The position numbers and the translations under genes are program-made. Shown piece after piece: positions 8,041-15,285 of a DNA stretch of 27,047 bases (positions are counted from its first letter, which is position 1; every line of letters begins with the position of its first letter). The stretch is from an uncultured Oscillibacter sp. (lineage in GTDB: Bacteria > Bacillota > Clostridia > Oscillospirales > Oscillospiraceae), in assembly GCA_904393855.1 (NCBI GenBank), contig CAJFNE010000004.1:1-27047 (forward strand). Direction: 5' to 3'. The notes under the pieces were generated by a model. It saw nothing but the letters and a program-made list of their open reading frames with translations. It had not been told where the DNA came from and did not search any database.

Positions 8041-8081
8041 CCGCTAATAAATAACTTTCTAAAAGCAAAATCCGCTAATAA
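8041..8081 (+). promoter_or_regulatory. Direct repeat upstream of promoter (possible tandem binding site)
   Basis: CCGCTAATAA occurs at 8041-8050 and again at 8072-8081, 31 bases apart start to start, about three helical turns. Each copy is followed by a similar T/C-rich tail (CTTTCT or TTCTTTC). The second copy ends 24 bases before the putative -35, a position typical of activator sites. Confidence 0.4.
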
Positions 8082-8105
8082 TCGTTCTTTCACCGCCCTT
8101 TGAAG

Positions 8106-8134
8106 TTGCTTTTTATGGAAAGGGGTTATATAGT
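8106..8134 (+). promoter_or_regulatory. Putative sigma-A type promoter for the 8206-13009 unit
   Basis: TTGCTT (8106-8111), a 17-base spacer and TATAGT (8129-8134). The predicted transcript would start near 8141 with a leader of about 65 bases ending in a strong AAGGAGGA site. Confidence 0.6.
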
Positions 8135-8205
8135 AGAGTTAGATTCTGCGCAGACCAGTTTGGGCGGGGCGTTGCTGCCGCCGACTGAAAAAGGAGGAAC
8201 TTTCC

Positions 8206-9807
8206 ATGGAACAGCGCAAGAAATTTATACGGACCCGGGGACTGCCTCAGGCTGGCAGCCCCATGCTGCTGGCGGCGATCGCCCTGCTGGCAGTGGGCGC
8301 GATCCTGCTGCTGGTGAGCGACCTGTTGAACGAGTATTCGTCCGGCGGCGATGTTTGGAGCTTCCTATTGGCCCTGGCGGGCTGTGCCCTGCTGTTTTTT
8401 GGACGGGGGAGAGTGGCGGCCTCTGTCATCGGCGGGGTTTTGCTGCTTTTCGAGATGCCCAGCAGCCCGCTGCCCCTGGCCATGCTGGCCTGGCTCATCT
8501 CCGCTGTGGGCGTGCCCGGTAACCCGGCGCCGTCCAGGCTGCCGGGGATCATCCGCCTGCCGGTGTGGAATTTGGTCTCCGGCGTGCTGACGCTGCTGTC
8601 CATGGTGGACATCCTGGGGGTTCTGGGACCAGAGATGAGCCTCACCATGGTGCTGCGGGTGCTGACGGTGCTGGTGATGGGCCTGGGGATGCTGCTACTG
8701 AATTTAGCCGCCCGGCCCCAGGTGGTGGAATCCGCTGGGGAGCGTCTTCCCCGGTGCCGGGTGAAGTCCCTGTTCCAGCCGTCCATCATGCTGCGGGTTG
8801 GCGCCGCGCTTCTGGTGGCGGATGGTGTGATCTCCCTCTGGCAGAACCTCCAGCTGATGGGCTCCTTTGATGTGCCCCTGACCAACTTCCTCTGGACTCT
8901 GCTGATCCTGGCGGCGGGCATCCTGCTTTTGCTGCGGGATCAACTGGAGCTCCACAGCCGCGCCGCCCTGATTTTGCTGCTGGTGGTCCAGCTGCGGGAG
9001 GCACTGGCCATGCGTCAGGTCCTGCTGTACGCGGAGAATCCCCCGGCCAACTCCAGCGGCATGCTGCTGCTCGCGGCGGCACTCATGCTGATCGCCTGCT
9101 TCGGCGTACGGTGGAACACCGCGGTCTCTGTCAAGGGGAAAGCCCGACCCGTCCTGAACCTGATCGCCCTTGCCGCAGCGGCGGTGGGTCTGGTGATCGG
9201 CGTGCAGCGGTATGCGCAGGAGATCTTGGAGTACACCTCTGCCGGTGGGGCAGCCGTGTGGATGGCAGTGATCCGCGGGTATCTTCCTAACATCCTGGCG
9301 GCCCTGCTGCTCCCCCTGGGCCTGATCCTGCTGAACCTGACCGCCCAGCCGATGGAGCTGCCCGGCAGCGCCCGGACCAGCCGTATCCAGTACCAGAAAG
9401 GGTTGACCGGCCTGGTTCAGCGGTTCTACAGCAACGTGGGCGGCTGTTTGCAGATGCTGGCAAAGGTCCAGGGAGTCATCTGTCTGGTGTGCGGAATGAT
9501 CTGCCTGGCGGTCGCCGCGCTGGGCGTGATCCTGCTCCTGCTGCAGCTGGTGGGCCTCATCCCGCCGGAGATCGACGGCGTGACCCTGATTCTCAGCGGC
9601 CTGCTGGGCGTGCTGGCCTGTGTGCTGCTGGCGGTTTTCACCTGGCCGCTGTATGCCTTTGGCCAGATCACCTCGGATGTCCACGCCATGAAAGAGGGCG
9701 GCGGGCAGCCGGGGACCGGAGCGGCTTCCGCCGCGGCCGCCTCCCAGCCGGCCCGGGAGACGGCCGTTCCCCGGCCGGAGAATCCCGACGAGCTGCCGGA
9801 GCTGTGA
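8206..9807 (+). CDS. Polytopic membrane protein of unknown function
   Basis: 533 residues, mostly hydrophobic, with about 14 candidate membrane segments and a short basic N-terminus (MEQRKKFIRTR) that suggests a cytoplasmic start. I recognise no full-length family. The last ~120 residues (a cytoplasmic loop with FYSNVGGCLQMLAKVQGVI, two membrane segments, then WPLYAFGQITSDVHAMKEG) resemble small clostridial two-TM proteins that often occur with zinc-ribbon domains; this is from memory and not tested. The tail after the last segment is Gly/Ala/Pro-rich and probably disordered. AAGGAGGA at 8191-8198 fixes the ATG. The next gene starts 16 bases after the stop, so the two form an operon. Confidence 0.85.
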   Translation: MEQRKKFIRTRGLPQAGSPMLLAAIALLAVGAILLLVSDLLNEYSSGGDVWSFLLALAGCALLFFGRGRVAASVIGGVLLLFEMPSSPLPLAMLAWLISAVGVPGNPAPSRLPGIIRLPVWNLVSGVLTLLSMVDILGVLGPEMSLTMVLRVLTVLVMGLGMLLLNLAARPQVVESAGERLPRCRVKSLFQPSIMLRVGAALLVADGVISLWQNLQLMGSFDVPLTNFLWTLLILAAGILLLLRDQLELHSRAALILLLVVQLREALAMRQVLLYAENPPANSSGMLLLAAALMLIACFGVRWNTAVSVKGKARPVLNLIALAAAAVGLVIGVQRYAQEILEYTSAGGAAVWMAVIRGYLPNILAALLLPLGLILLNLTAQPMELPGSARTSRIQYQKGLTGLVQRFYSNVGGCLQMLAKVQGVICLVCGMICLAVAALGVILLLLQLVGLIPPEIDGVTLILSGLLGVLACVLLAVFTWPLYAFGQITSDVHAMKEGGGQPGTGAASAAAASQPARETAVPRPENPDELPEL

Positions 9808-9823
9808 CGGGGGAGGCGGCGAT

Positions 9824-12800
9824 ATGGAACAACGCTACATCCAGCGATACCGGCTGCCGGACCGCCTCTACTGTCCCGGCGCGCCGGTGGTGCTGGCCGC
9901 GGGCCGGGTGCTGGAGGATACGCAGCAGCCCCGGCTGGTGGCTCAGCTCAAGTTCAAAAGCGTGGACGCGCGCCTGGTCGCGGCGCTGTCCGGCACGCTG
10001 CGCTGTTTGGACGCCCAAGGCCGTGTGCTGGGCGACGTCCCCTTGGCATATGAGCGCCTGACCGTTCAGCGGGGGGACGCTTTCGGTCAGTATACCGCCG
10101 TCGTCCTGCCCTGGGCGGGGACGGACGCCATCCGCCTGGCGGCGCTGGAGGTCCGCTTTGAGGACGGCGCGGTCTGGAGCGCCCCGGAGGGCGCCTCGTG
10201 GGTTCCGCTCCCCCCCTTTGAACCCCTGGAAGCCGCGCTTCAGGATGCGGAGCTGCTGGCGCTGAGCCGCCGGGAGCTGCCCGGCGGGAAGTACGCTTAC
10301 ACGGCCGGAAACGGGCTGTGGTACTGCACCTGCGGCGGCGTGAACCGGGAGGAGGAGTCCCGCTGCCACCGCTGCGGCAGGGAGCGGGCGCAGGCGGCCC
10401 GATACGCCGGAGCGGCGGCACTGGCGGCGCTCCGGCAGGAGCGGCTCGAGGAGGAAGCCCGCCGGACGGAGGCCCGGGAACAGGCGCGCCGGGAGGCGGA
10501 GGCCAAAGCCGCCGCCCTGAAGGCAGCTGCCGAAGAGCGGGCCAGGAAGCTCCGAGAGCGGTTTGCGAAAAAGGCCGCCGGAGAGGAATCGGCCCCGCCT
10601 GACGAACCGGCGGAGGCCCAGCCGCTCCCCACAAAAGTGGCTGCGGAGGTACCTGCTCCGGCGGAGGCCCCGGCCCCCGCGGCTCGGGCCAAGCGGCCCG
10701 TTGGAAAGCCCAAAGGGAAATTGCTGGCTGGCATTGCCGCTTTGGTGTTAGTCGCAGTCCTGGCGGCGGTGGCTCTGCCCAGGCTTCTGAGCGGCGGAGC
10801 CGTGGAGCTCCACGTCACCACCCCCGGCGACACCGGGGAGGTGATGACCCTCCGCGTCCAGGAGGACGAGGAGGGGGTCTGCGTCATCACCCCGGACCTG
10901 GTCCGGGACCTGGTGCCCGGGGCGGATGCCATCAGCTTTGGCGGGGTGCCGGATCTGGGAGATGACATTCATCCATACATTATCAACAGCTACCATATGG
11001 CCTGCCTGGTCACGTCCCACGGGGAACATGGCGCCGGAGAGGACTGGGGCAGCTTTGACGCCAACCGGGACCCGGACAGTCCCGTGTGCCTGCTGGTGTT
11101 CGGCCAGGACCTCACCCGGCTGGTGGGCTACGCCATCAACCCGCCCCGGGACGCGGGCGGCGGCGCCTGGGAGCTGGACGTCACCCTGTGCGACTACGAC
11201 TTCGGAGCCCTGGTGGAGGAGCAGATCGAACAGTTTGAGGCCGGGCGGGACGAGGTCTTTTCCCGCCGCATCCAGGCGGAGGACATCGCGGACTCCGGGG
11301 CGGAGTGGTTCCTCTTCGGCTACAACACCGGCCGGGGGGCCACCCTGGAACTGGACGATCCCCAGACCTATCACATCTGGAGCCAATGCGTCTCCGAGCA
11401 CCGGGACCAGTTCGCCCGGGAGATGGACCGGCTGGAGAGCAGCCTGCCTGACCTGGGCCGCTGGCGGTGCTTCCTGCTGCTGGACGATGACCGGGAGCCC
11501 CTGGGCTATGTGATGCTGGACCACTCCGGCAGCAGCGGTCCCACCGGCGGCAGCGGAGACATCGAGTCCCTGGGCACCGTGGACCTCTATCTGGAGGAGG
11601 AGAATAACCGGATCACCTTAAACGACGAAGTTCTGCAGGAAGTCATACCGGAGGAGGCTTTCTTCAACTTCGAGGGATACGCGATCAACATGAACGGAGA
11701 TATGGACGCCTACCTGACGGACAGCTTTCATATGGCCTGGCTGGTGACCTCGGAGGGGACCGCCTGGGGCGGCAATTCCAGCGCCATCTGGGACCCGTCC
11801 ACGATTGAACTGTGTACCCTGATGGTATACAGCGACTTCACCCGCCTGTGCGGCTACTTCATCGGCGTACCGGAGGATCTGGGCGGAGGCCGGTGGCGCA
11901 TAGAGATCACCCTGTGCGACTATGACTTCACCCAGCTCTACGCGGAACAGGCGGCGGGCTATGACATCGCCCCCCAGCTGCCGGAGATTTCGGAGAGCCA
12001 ACTGGCACACAGCGGCGCGGCCTGGTTTATTGAACCCGTGCAGCAGTTGAACGGAAATGACGACTTCACGAACCGGGTGCGGCTCCAGAGCCTGTGGAGC
12101 CGGGCCACGTCTCCCAATATCCGCCTGTTTGCCCGGCCGATCGAGGAGCTTCCCCACACGGCCCGCCGGGCCACGGCGGACCGCCCGGAGTTCTACCTGC
12201 TTCTGAATGCGGATTACCAGTACCTGGGCTACGTCCGAATCACCGACGGGGAGCGGGTGGAGGGTTTGACCCTGGAGCCTCCCGCCGGCGGCGGCACCAC
12301 CGCGTCGGGCACCGTGAATCTGGACCTGACCGCCACCAATGGGATGTGCCGCCTGGAGTTTGAGCAGGTCCAGGAGCTGATCCCCCAGGCCACCCGGATG
12401 GAGCTCCGGGGGAATCCAAATCTGGGTTCCATCGAGGAGTACCTGCGGACCTCGGACAATATGGCCTGGCTGATCGCCCATGGGGAAACCCTGGGACAAA
12501 CCAACGGGCAGTTCTCCGTCCAAGGGGGCAGGGCGCCCTTCCGCTCCCTTCTGATCTTCAGCGGTCCCACCCAGCTGTGCGGCTACTTTATGGGGGAGCC
12601 TGTCCACGAGAGCGGGGACCGCTGGCGGCTGGAGATCACCCTGTGCGACTACGACTTCACGGGCCTGATGGAGCAGCAGCGGCAGGCCTTTGCGCGGTGG
12701 GAGGTACCGCCGTATGTGGAGGCGGCGGAGGCGGACTCCACTGGTGCCAAGTACGTGATCACAGGGTTCTATACCGCCAGCGACGCCGCTGAGGATATGT

Positions 12801-13009
12801 CCACCGATGAGACGGTGCAGCTCTACTCCCTCTGGAGCCAATCCCAGTCCATTGGCGTGGGCCGGTTCTGCCAGAACGCTGAACACCTGGAGTCTCTCCG
12901 GCCCGAGGGCCCGGATGGGCGCTTCGCCTGGGTCTACTGCCTGCTGCTGGACGCCGACTACCAGCCTGTGGCCTATACCATTCTGACAAACGAAGGCGGG
13001 GCCTCATAA
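9824..13009 (+). CDS. Large zinc-ribbon, single-TM protein with three tandem ~240-residue repeats
   Basis: 1061 residues with a clear layout. Residues 1-150 form a beta-rich domain of unknown type. A zinc ribbon follows (WYC168-x-C170, then C181-HR-C184). Residues about 190-250 are Ala/Glu/Arg-rich and probably a coiled coil, then comes a Pro/Ala linker. One membrane helix lies at about 300-322 (LLAGIAALVLVAVLAAVAL). The rest is three diverged copies of one unit, starting near 327, 584 and 829. Each copy has HMAxLV or NMAWLI, then W-x-L/I-x-V/I-TLCDYDF (Cys at 456, 698 and 941), then LWSQ or LWSR, and ends with LLLDADYQ-type text. By the positive-inside rule the repeats are probably outside the cell and the ribbon inside. 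GGGGAGG precedes the ATG. I recognise no enzyme motif; a sensor or surface-binding role is a guess. Confidence 0.88.
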   Translation: MEQRYIQRYRLPDRLYCPGAPVVLAAGRVLEDTQQPRLVAQLKFKSVDARLVAALSGTLRCLDAQGRVLGDVPLAYERLTVQRGDAFGQYTAVVLPWAGTDAIRLAALEVRFEDGAVWSAPEGASWVPLPPFEPLEAALQDAELLALSRRELPGGKYAYTAGNGLWYCTCGGVNREEESRCHRCGRERAQAARYAGAAALAALRQERLEEEARRTEAREQARREAEAKAAALKAAAEERARKLRERFAKKAAGEESAPPDEPAEAQPLPTKVAAEVPAPAEAPAPAARAKRPVGKPKGKLLAGIAALVLVAVLAAVALPRLLSGGAVELHVTTPGDTGEVMTLRVQEDEEGVCVITPDLVRDLVPGADAISFGGVPDLGDDIHPYIINSYHMACLVTSHGEHGAGEDWGSFDANRDPDSPVCLLVFGQDLTRLVGYAINPPRDAGGGAWELDVTLCDYDFGALVEEQIEQFEAGRDEVFSRRIQAEDIADSGAEWFLFGYNTGRGATLELDDPQTYHIWSQCVSEHRDQFAREMDRLESSLPDLGRWRCFLLLDDDREPLGYVMLDHSGSSGPTGGSGDIESLGTVDLYLEEENNRITLNDEVLQEVIPEEAFFNFEGYAINMNGDMDAYLTDSFHMAWLVTSEGTAWGGNSSAIWDPSTIELCTLMVYSDFTRLCGYFIGVPEDLGGGRWRIEITLCDYDFTQLYAEQAAGYDIAPQLPEISESQLAHSGAAWFIEPVQQLNGNDDFTNRVRLQSLWSRATSPNIRLFARPIEELPHTARRATADRPEFYLLLNADYQYLGYVRITDGERVEGLTLEPPAGGGTTASGTVNLDLTATNGMCRLEFEQVQELIPQATRMELRGNPNLGSIEEYLRTSDNMAWLIAHGETLGQTNGQFSVQGGRAPFRSLLIFSGPTQLCGYFMGEPVHESGDRWRLEITLCDYDFTGLMEQQRQAFARWEVPPYVEAAEADSTGAKYVITGFYTASDAAEDMSTDETVQLYSLWSQSQSIGVGRFCQNAEHLESLRPEGPDGRFAWVYCLLLDADYQPVAYTILTNEGGAS

Positions 13010-13071
13010 GGCCGGCATCGGGCACAGAAAGACAGGCCGGCAGTTATTCTGTAGTCTTTTTCTCGTAAAGC

Positions 13072-13109
13072 AAGCCCTGGCAATTGCCTTGCCGGGGCTT
13101 CGCTTTTTT
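13072..13109 (+). terminator. Intrinsic terminator of the two-gene membrane unit
   Basis: AAGCCCTGGCAA (13072-13083) pairs with TTGCCGGGGCTT (13089-13100), 12 bp with one G-T wobble and a 5-base loop, followed by CGC and a six-base T-run (13104-13109). Confidence 0.85.
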
Positions 13110-13191
13110 CAGTGTGAAGTTTTTTCTGTACATCGAACAAGTTGAAAGGCAATTATCCACGCAAAATCTCCAAAGTATTTCGAATCGTTGC

Positions 13192-13233
13192 AAAGGACAG
13201 CCTCCAGAAGAATTCTTCTGGAGGCTGTCCTTT
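13192..13233. terminator. Perfect 42-base palindrome, probable terminator of a minus-strand small gene
   Basis: Positions 13192-13212 and 13213-13233 are exact reverse complements with GAATTC at the centre. The form AAAGGACAGCC...GGCTGTCCTTT is that of a bidirectional terminator. It starts 5 bases beyond the stop of the minus-strand frame ending at 13239, and faces the plus-strand terminator at 13072-13109. Confidence 0.6.
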
Positions 13234-13238
13234 AATGG

Positions 13239-13511
13239 TCAAACACTGATAATGGCACTGTGCTTGCGGAATCCAATTGCGCCGCTTCTCGAATCGCTCC
13301 AGATCTTGACAGTATGCCTTGGTATCCAGATGCCTCTATAGGTATCAAATGAGGTATTGTTGGGGTCGCTGCTGAAAGACAAAACCAGATCATTCCGAAT
13401 CGTCTCCTCACAGACGGCAAAGTGGTGTTTCCATATTTTCAGTTGTTTCAAACTGTATACAGCATACAAATCCCCACCGCTTACCTCCGTTCAAACAGCC
13501 CCAGCTACCAT
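13239..13511 (-). pseudogene. Small ORF of unknown function with an early in-frame TGA
   Basis: The ATG at 13509-13511 is preceded on the minus strand by GGGGGAGG with a short spacer, a strong ribosome site. The frame reads MVAGAV, meets TGA (13491-13493), then stays open for about 84 more codons to a stop at 13239. The downstream part (for example LYAVYSLKQLKIWKHHFAV and FDTYRGIWIP) looks like real protein rather than random sequence, but I do not recognise it. Translation could also begin at a TTG (13467-13469), with GGAGG lying far upstream of it. A palindromic terminator sits right after the stop. Read as a small gene interrupted by a nonsense change; a leader-peptide arrangement is the alternative. 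Confidence 0.35.
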
Positions 13512-13637
13512 ATCGCCTCCCCCTACTTTGAATAGGTCCGCCCTGTTCAACTCTTTATAAGATTCGTGGCTTCCTACGTATTACTATCTCTATTAAAGGC
13601 TGTCAGGAAACAGGCAATACAGAAAATCTTACAGCTC

Positions 13638-14233
13638 TTACTTTCTGCGAAGTAACCTGCTCTCGGCTACCTCCAGAGATGGATATCCATATGCCGTTAC
13701 GATATTTTCCCAGATGATCCGGTTCAAACTGTTACCCGCTTTTTGCAGACACTCCACATATGCTGCATAGGATCGCAGCGTATGAACGGAGCATGGCACT
13801 AATTCGCTCCACATCAAGGTTTCAAATGAGGGCTGCCCGTCAGTCTCATCCTCCCGCCGGATCGGTGTCTTTTTTCCAATCAAGCAGGGATATTCCACAG
13901 CCAACTTTCCCTGCCATGTTGCCAATGCCCGGCTGATCCAATCCAAAAGGTACTCCTTCTCAAAGGAATTTCCTAACATGCTGTCACTTTGGAACTGCTT
14001 GGACTCCATCCGCGCGGCCAAGGCATTTTCCTCTCTCTTGCAGGATTCCATCCCTCATTCCGGGCATTACACAGATCCCGGTAGCAGCTCTCAAGGATTT
14101 CTGGTGCCAAAGCACTCAGATAGTTCCACCTATTCTGCCGGAATAACTCCCAGCCACAAGGACAACTCTGCGCTTCCATCTGATCAGCAAATACCCATTC
14201 CTGCTCTATGATCATCTCGATGAGTTCTTTCAT
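13638..14233 (-). pseudogene. DUF4125 family protein gene broken by a frameshift
   Basis: The gene starts at the ATG 14231-14233 (MKELIEMIIEQEWVFADQM), preceded by AAGGAGA about 8 bases upstream. This frame carries the family's N-terminal part through SALAPEILESCYRDLCNARNEG and then loses sense. The rest continues in another frame from about 14051 (ESCKREENALAARMESKQF) to the stop at 13638. It includes the C-terminal hallmark of DUF4125: SFETLMWSELVPCSVHTLRSYAAYV and a tail ending WENIVTAYGYPSLEVAE. Joined, the two give about 198 residues, close to the ~200 usual for the family, so one indel near 14045-14055 explains the break. DUF4125 has no known function. A sequencing error is the alternative to real decay. 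Confidence 0.75.
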
Positions 14234-14459
14234 ACGCAGTCTCCTTATTGGTTTCTCAGTTTCAAGGGCCAACCAGGCCGCATGTCGTCTATTCACTCAT
14301 TGGCTAGATTGTGGGAATATCCCCTCTTTGCTACTTCCAGGTTAATGGGAATCAGTCCGGGCATGGCATAAAAGGCGGCTTCTCCTCTTGTGGGGCTGTT
14401 TTTGTTTATATGGACATAAAATACATTCAAACCCGTCTGCAAATTATCCCGCTCTGCAG
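14234..14459. other. Intergenic stretch between crotonase and DUF4125 remnant
   Basis: 226 bases containing the DUF4125 ribosome site. No convincing terminator for the crotonase gene and no other gene were seen. Confidence 0.5.
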
Positions 14460-15239
14460 TTATTCTCCCACAAAGACCGCCTTGCGCTTCTCCAGGAAAG
14501 CCGTCATGCCCTCCTTCTTGTCGTGAGTAGCGAAAGAAAGGCCGAAGTTGGTGGCCTCCACAGCCAGGCCGTTGGCCAGGTCCGTGTCCGTGCCGGTCTC
14601 GATGCTCGCCTTGGCCAGGGCAATGGCGTAGCTGCCATTACCCTGGATCTTCTCGGCCATGGCCATGCAGGCGTCCATCAGCTCCTCCGCCGGAACCACC
14701 TTGTTCACCAGACCGATCCGATAGGCCTCCTGGGCGTCGATCCGGTCGCAGGTGAAAATCAGCTCCTTGGCGCGGCCCTTGCCGATGAGCCGTGCCAGCC
14801 GCTGGGTGCCGCCGAAGCCAGGCAGAATCCCCAGGCCGCACTCCGGCTGGCCGAACACGGCTTTCTCCGAGGCAATCCGGATGTCGCAGGCCATGGACAG
14901 CTCACAGCCACCGCCCAGGGCGAAGCCGTTCACCGCAGCAATGGTAACCTGAGGCATCGTCTCCAGGCGGGAGAAAGTCTCCTTGGCAAGCAGGGACATG
15001 GCGCGCCCCTCGGCGGGGGTGGCATTCACCATCTCAGAGATGTCAGCGCCTGCCACAAACGCCTTCGCTCCGCTGCCAGTTACGATGGTCACACGGATGT
15101 CCTTGCTCTGCTCGATGTCAGACAGGCAGGCGTTCAGCTCCGTCAGGGTTGCGCTGTTCAGCGCGTTTAAGGTCTTGGGGTTGTTGATCGTCACGATGGC
15201 GACCTGCCCTTTGGTTTCTACCAGCAAGTGTTCGTACAT
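14460..15239 (-). CDS. crt: Enoyl-CoA hydratase/isomerase family protein (crotonase, 3-hydroxybutyryl-CoA dehydratase type)
   Basis: About 259 residues, the standard crotonase length. The oxyanion-hole segments are AFVAGADISEM and FALGGGCELSMACD; the second holds the first catalytic Glu and QPECGLGILPGFGGTQRL holds the second. Both acids are kept, so it should hydrate or dehydrate short acyl-CoA, for example (S)-3-hydroxybutyryl-CoA to crotonyl-CoA in butyrate formation. The frame extends to 15263, but GGAGGA at 15247-15252 sits 7 bases from the ATG at 15239 (MYEHLLVE) and only 4 from the preceding ATG at 15242, so I use 15239. It lies 46 bases downstream of the PFOR gene, with a small hairpin between, and is probably read on the same mRNA. 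Confidence 0.93.
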   Translation of the reverse strand: MYEHLLVETKGQVAIVTINNPKTLNALNSATLTELNACLSDIEQSKDIRVTIVTGSGAKAFVAGADISEMVNATPAEGRAMSLLAKETFSRLETMPQVTIAAVNGFALGGGCELSMACDIRIASEKAVFGQPECGLGILPGFGGTQRLARLIGKGRAKELIFTCDRIDAQEAYRIGLVNKVVPAEELMDACMAMAEKIQGNGSYAIALAKASIETGTDTDLANGLAVEATNFGLSFATHDKKEGMTAFLEKRKAVFVGE

Positions 15240-15267
15240 CATCAATTCCTCCACTTTTCCCAAATAT

Positions 15268-15283
15268 CTTGCCCAAGGGCAAG
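15268..15283 (-). promoter_or_regulatory. Small intercistronic hairpin between PFOR and crotonase
   Basis: CTTGCCC-AA-GGGCAAG, a perfect 7-bp stem with a 2-base turn placed immediately after the PFOR stop codon. There is no T-run, so it more likely tunes mRNA stability than ends transcription. Confidence 0.45.
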
Positions 15284-15285
15284 CC

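Larger units (their letters stand above)
7756..8205. other. 450-base non-coding region upstream of the two-gene membrane unit
   Basis: It contains a GC hairpin (7852-7882), a second inverted repeat (9-bp arms 7921-7929 and 7945-7953, 15-base loop), then an AT-rich stretch with a direct repeat (8041-8050 and 8072-8081) and a promoter (8106-8134). Open frames on either strand in the GC-rich half have no ribosome site and resemble no protein I know, so I call no gene. Confidence 0.6.

Noticed and set aside
7787..8047. Possible small plus-strand gene after the PF06541 gene
   Set aside because: No ribosome site, low-complexity Arg/Gly/Pro composition, and it spans two inverted repeats, which fits non-coding DNA.
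8041..8081. Start of a CRISPR-like array
   Set aside because: Only two copies of a 10-base repeat, no further units and no cas genes.
11618..12886. Open frame of 422 codons on the minus strand opposite the repeat protein
   Set aside because: Shadow of GC-rich codons; the plus-strand frame has repeats, a TM helix and a zinc ribbon.
14388..15170. Plus-strand frame of 260 codons opposite the crotonase
   Set aside because: Antisense shadow; the crotonase has both catalytic Glu residues and a proper ribosome site.
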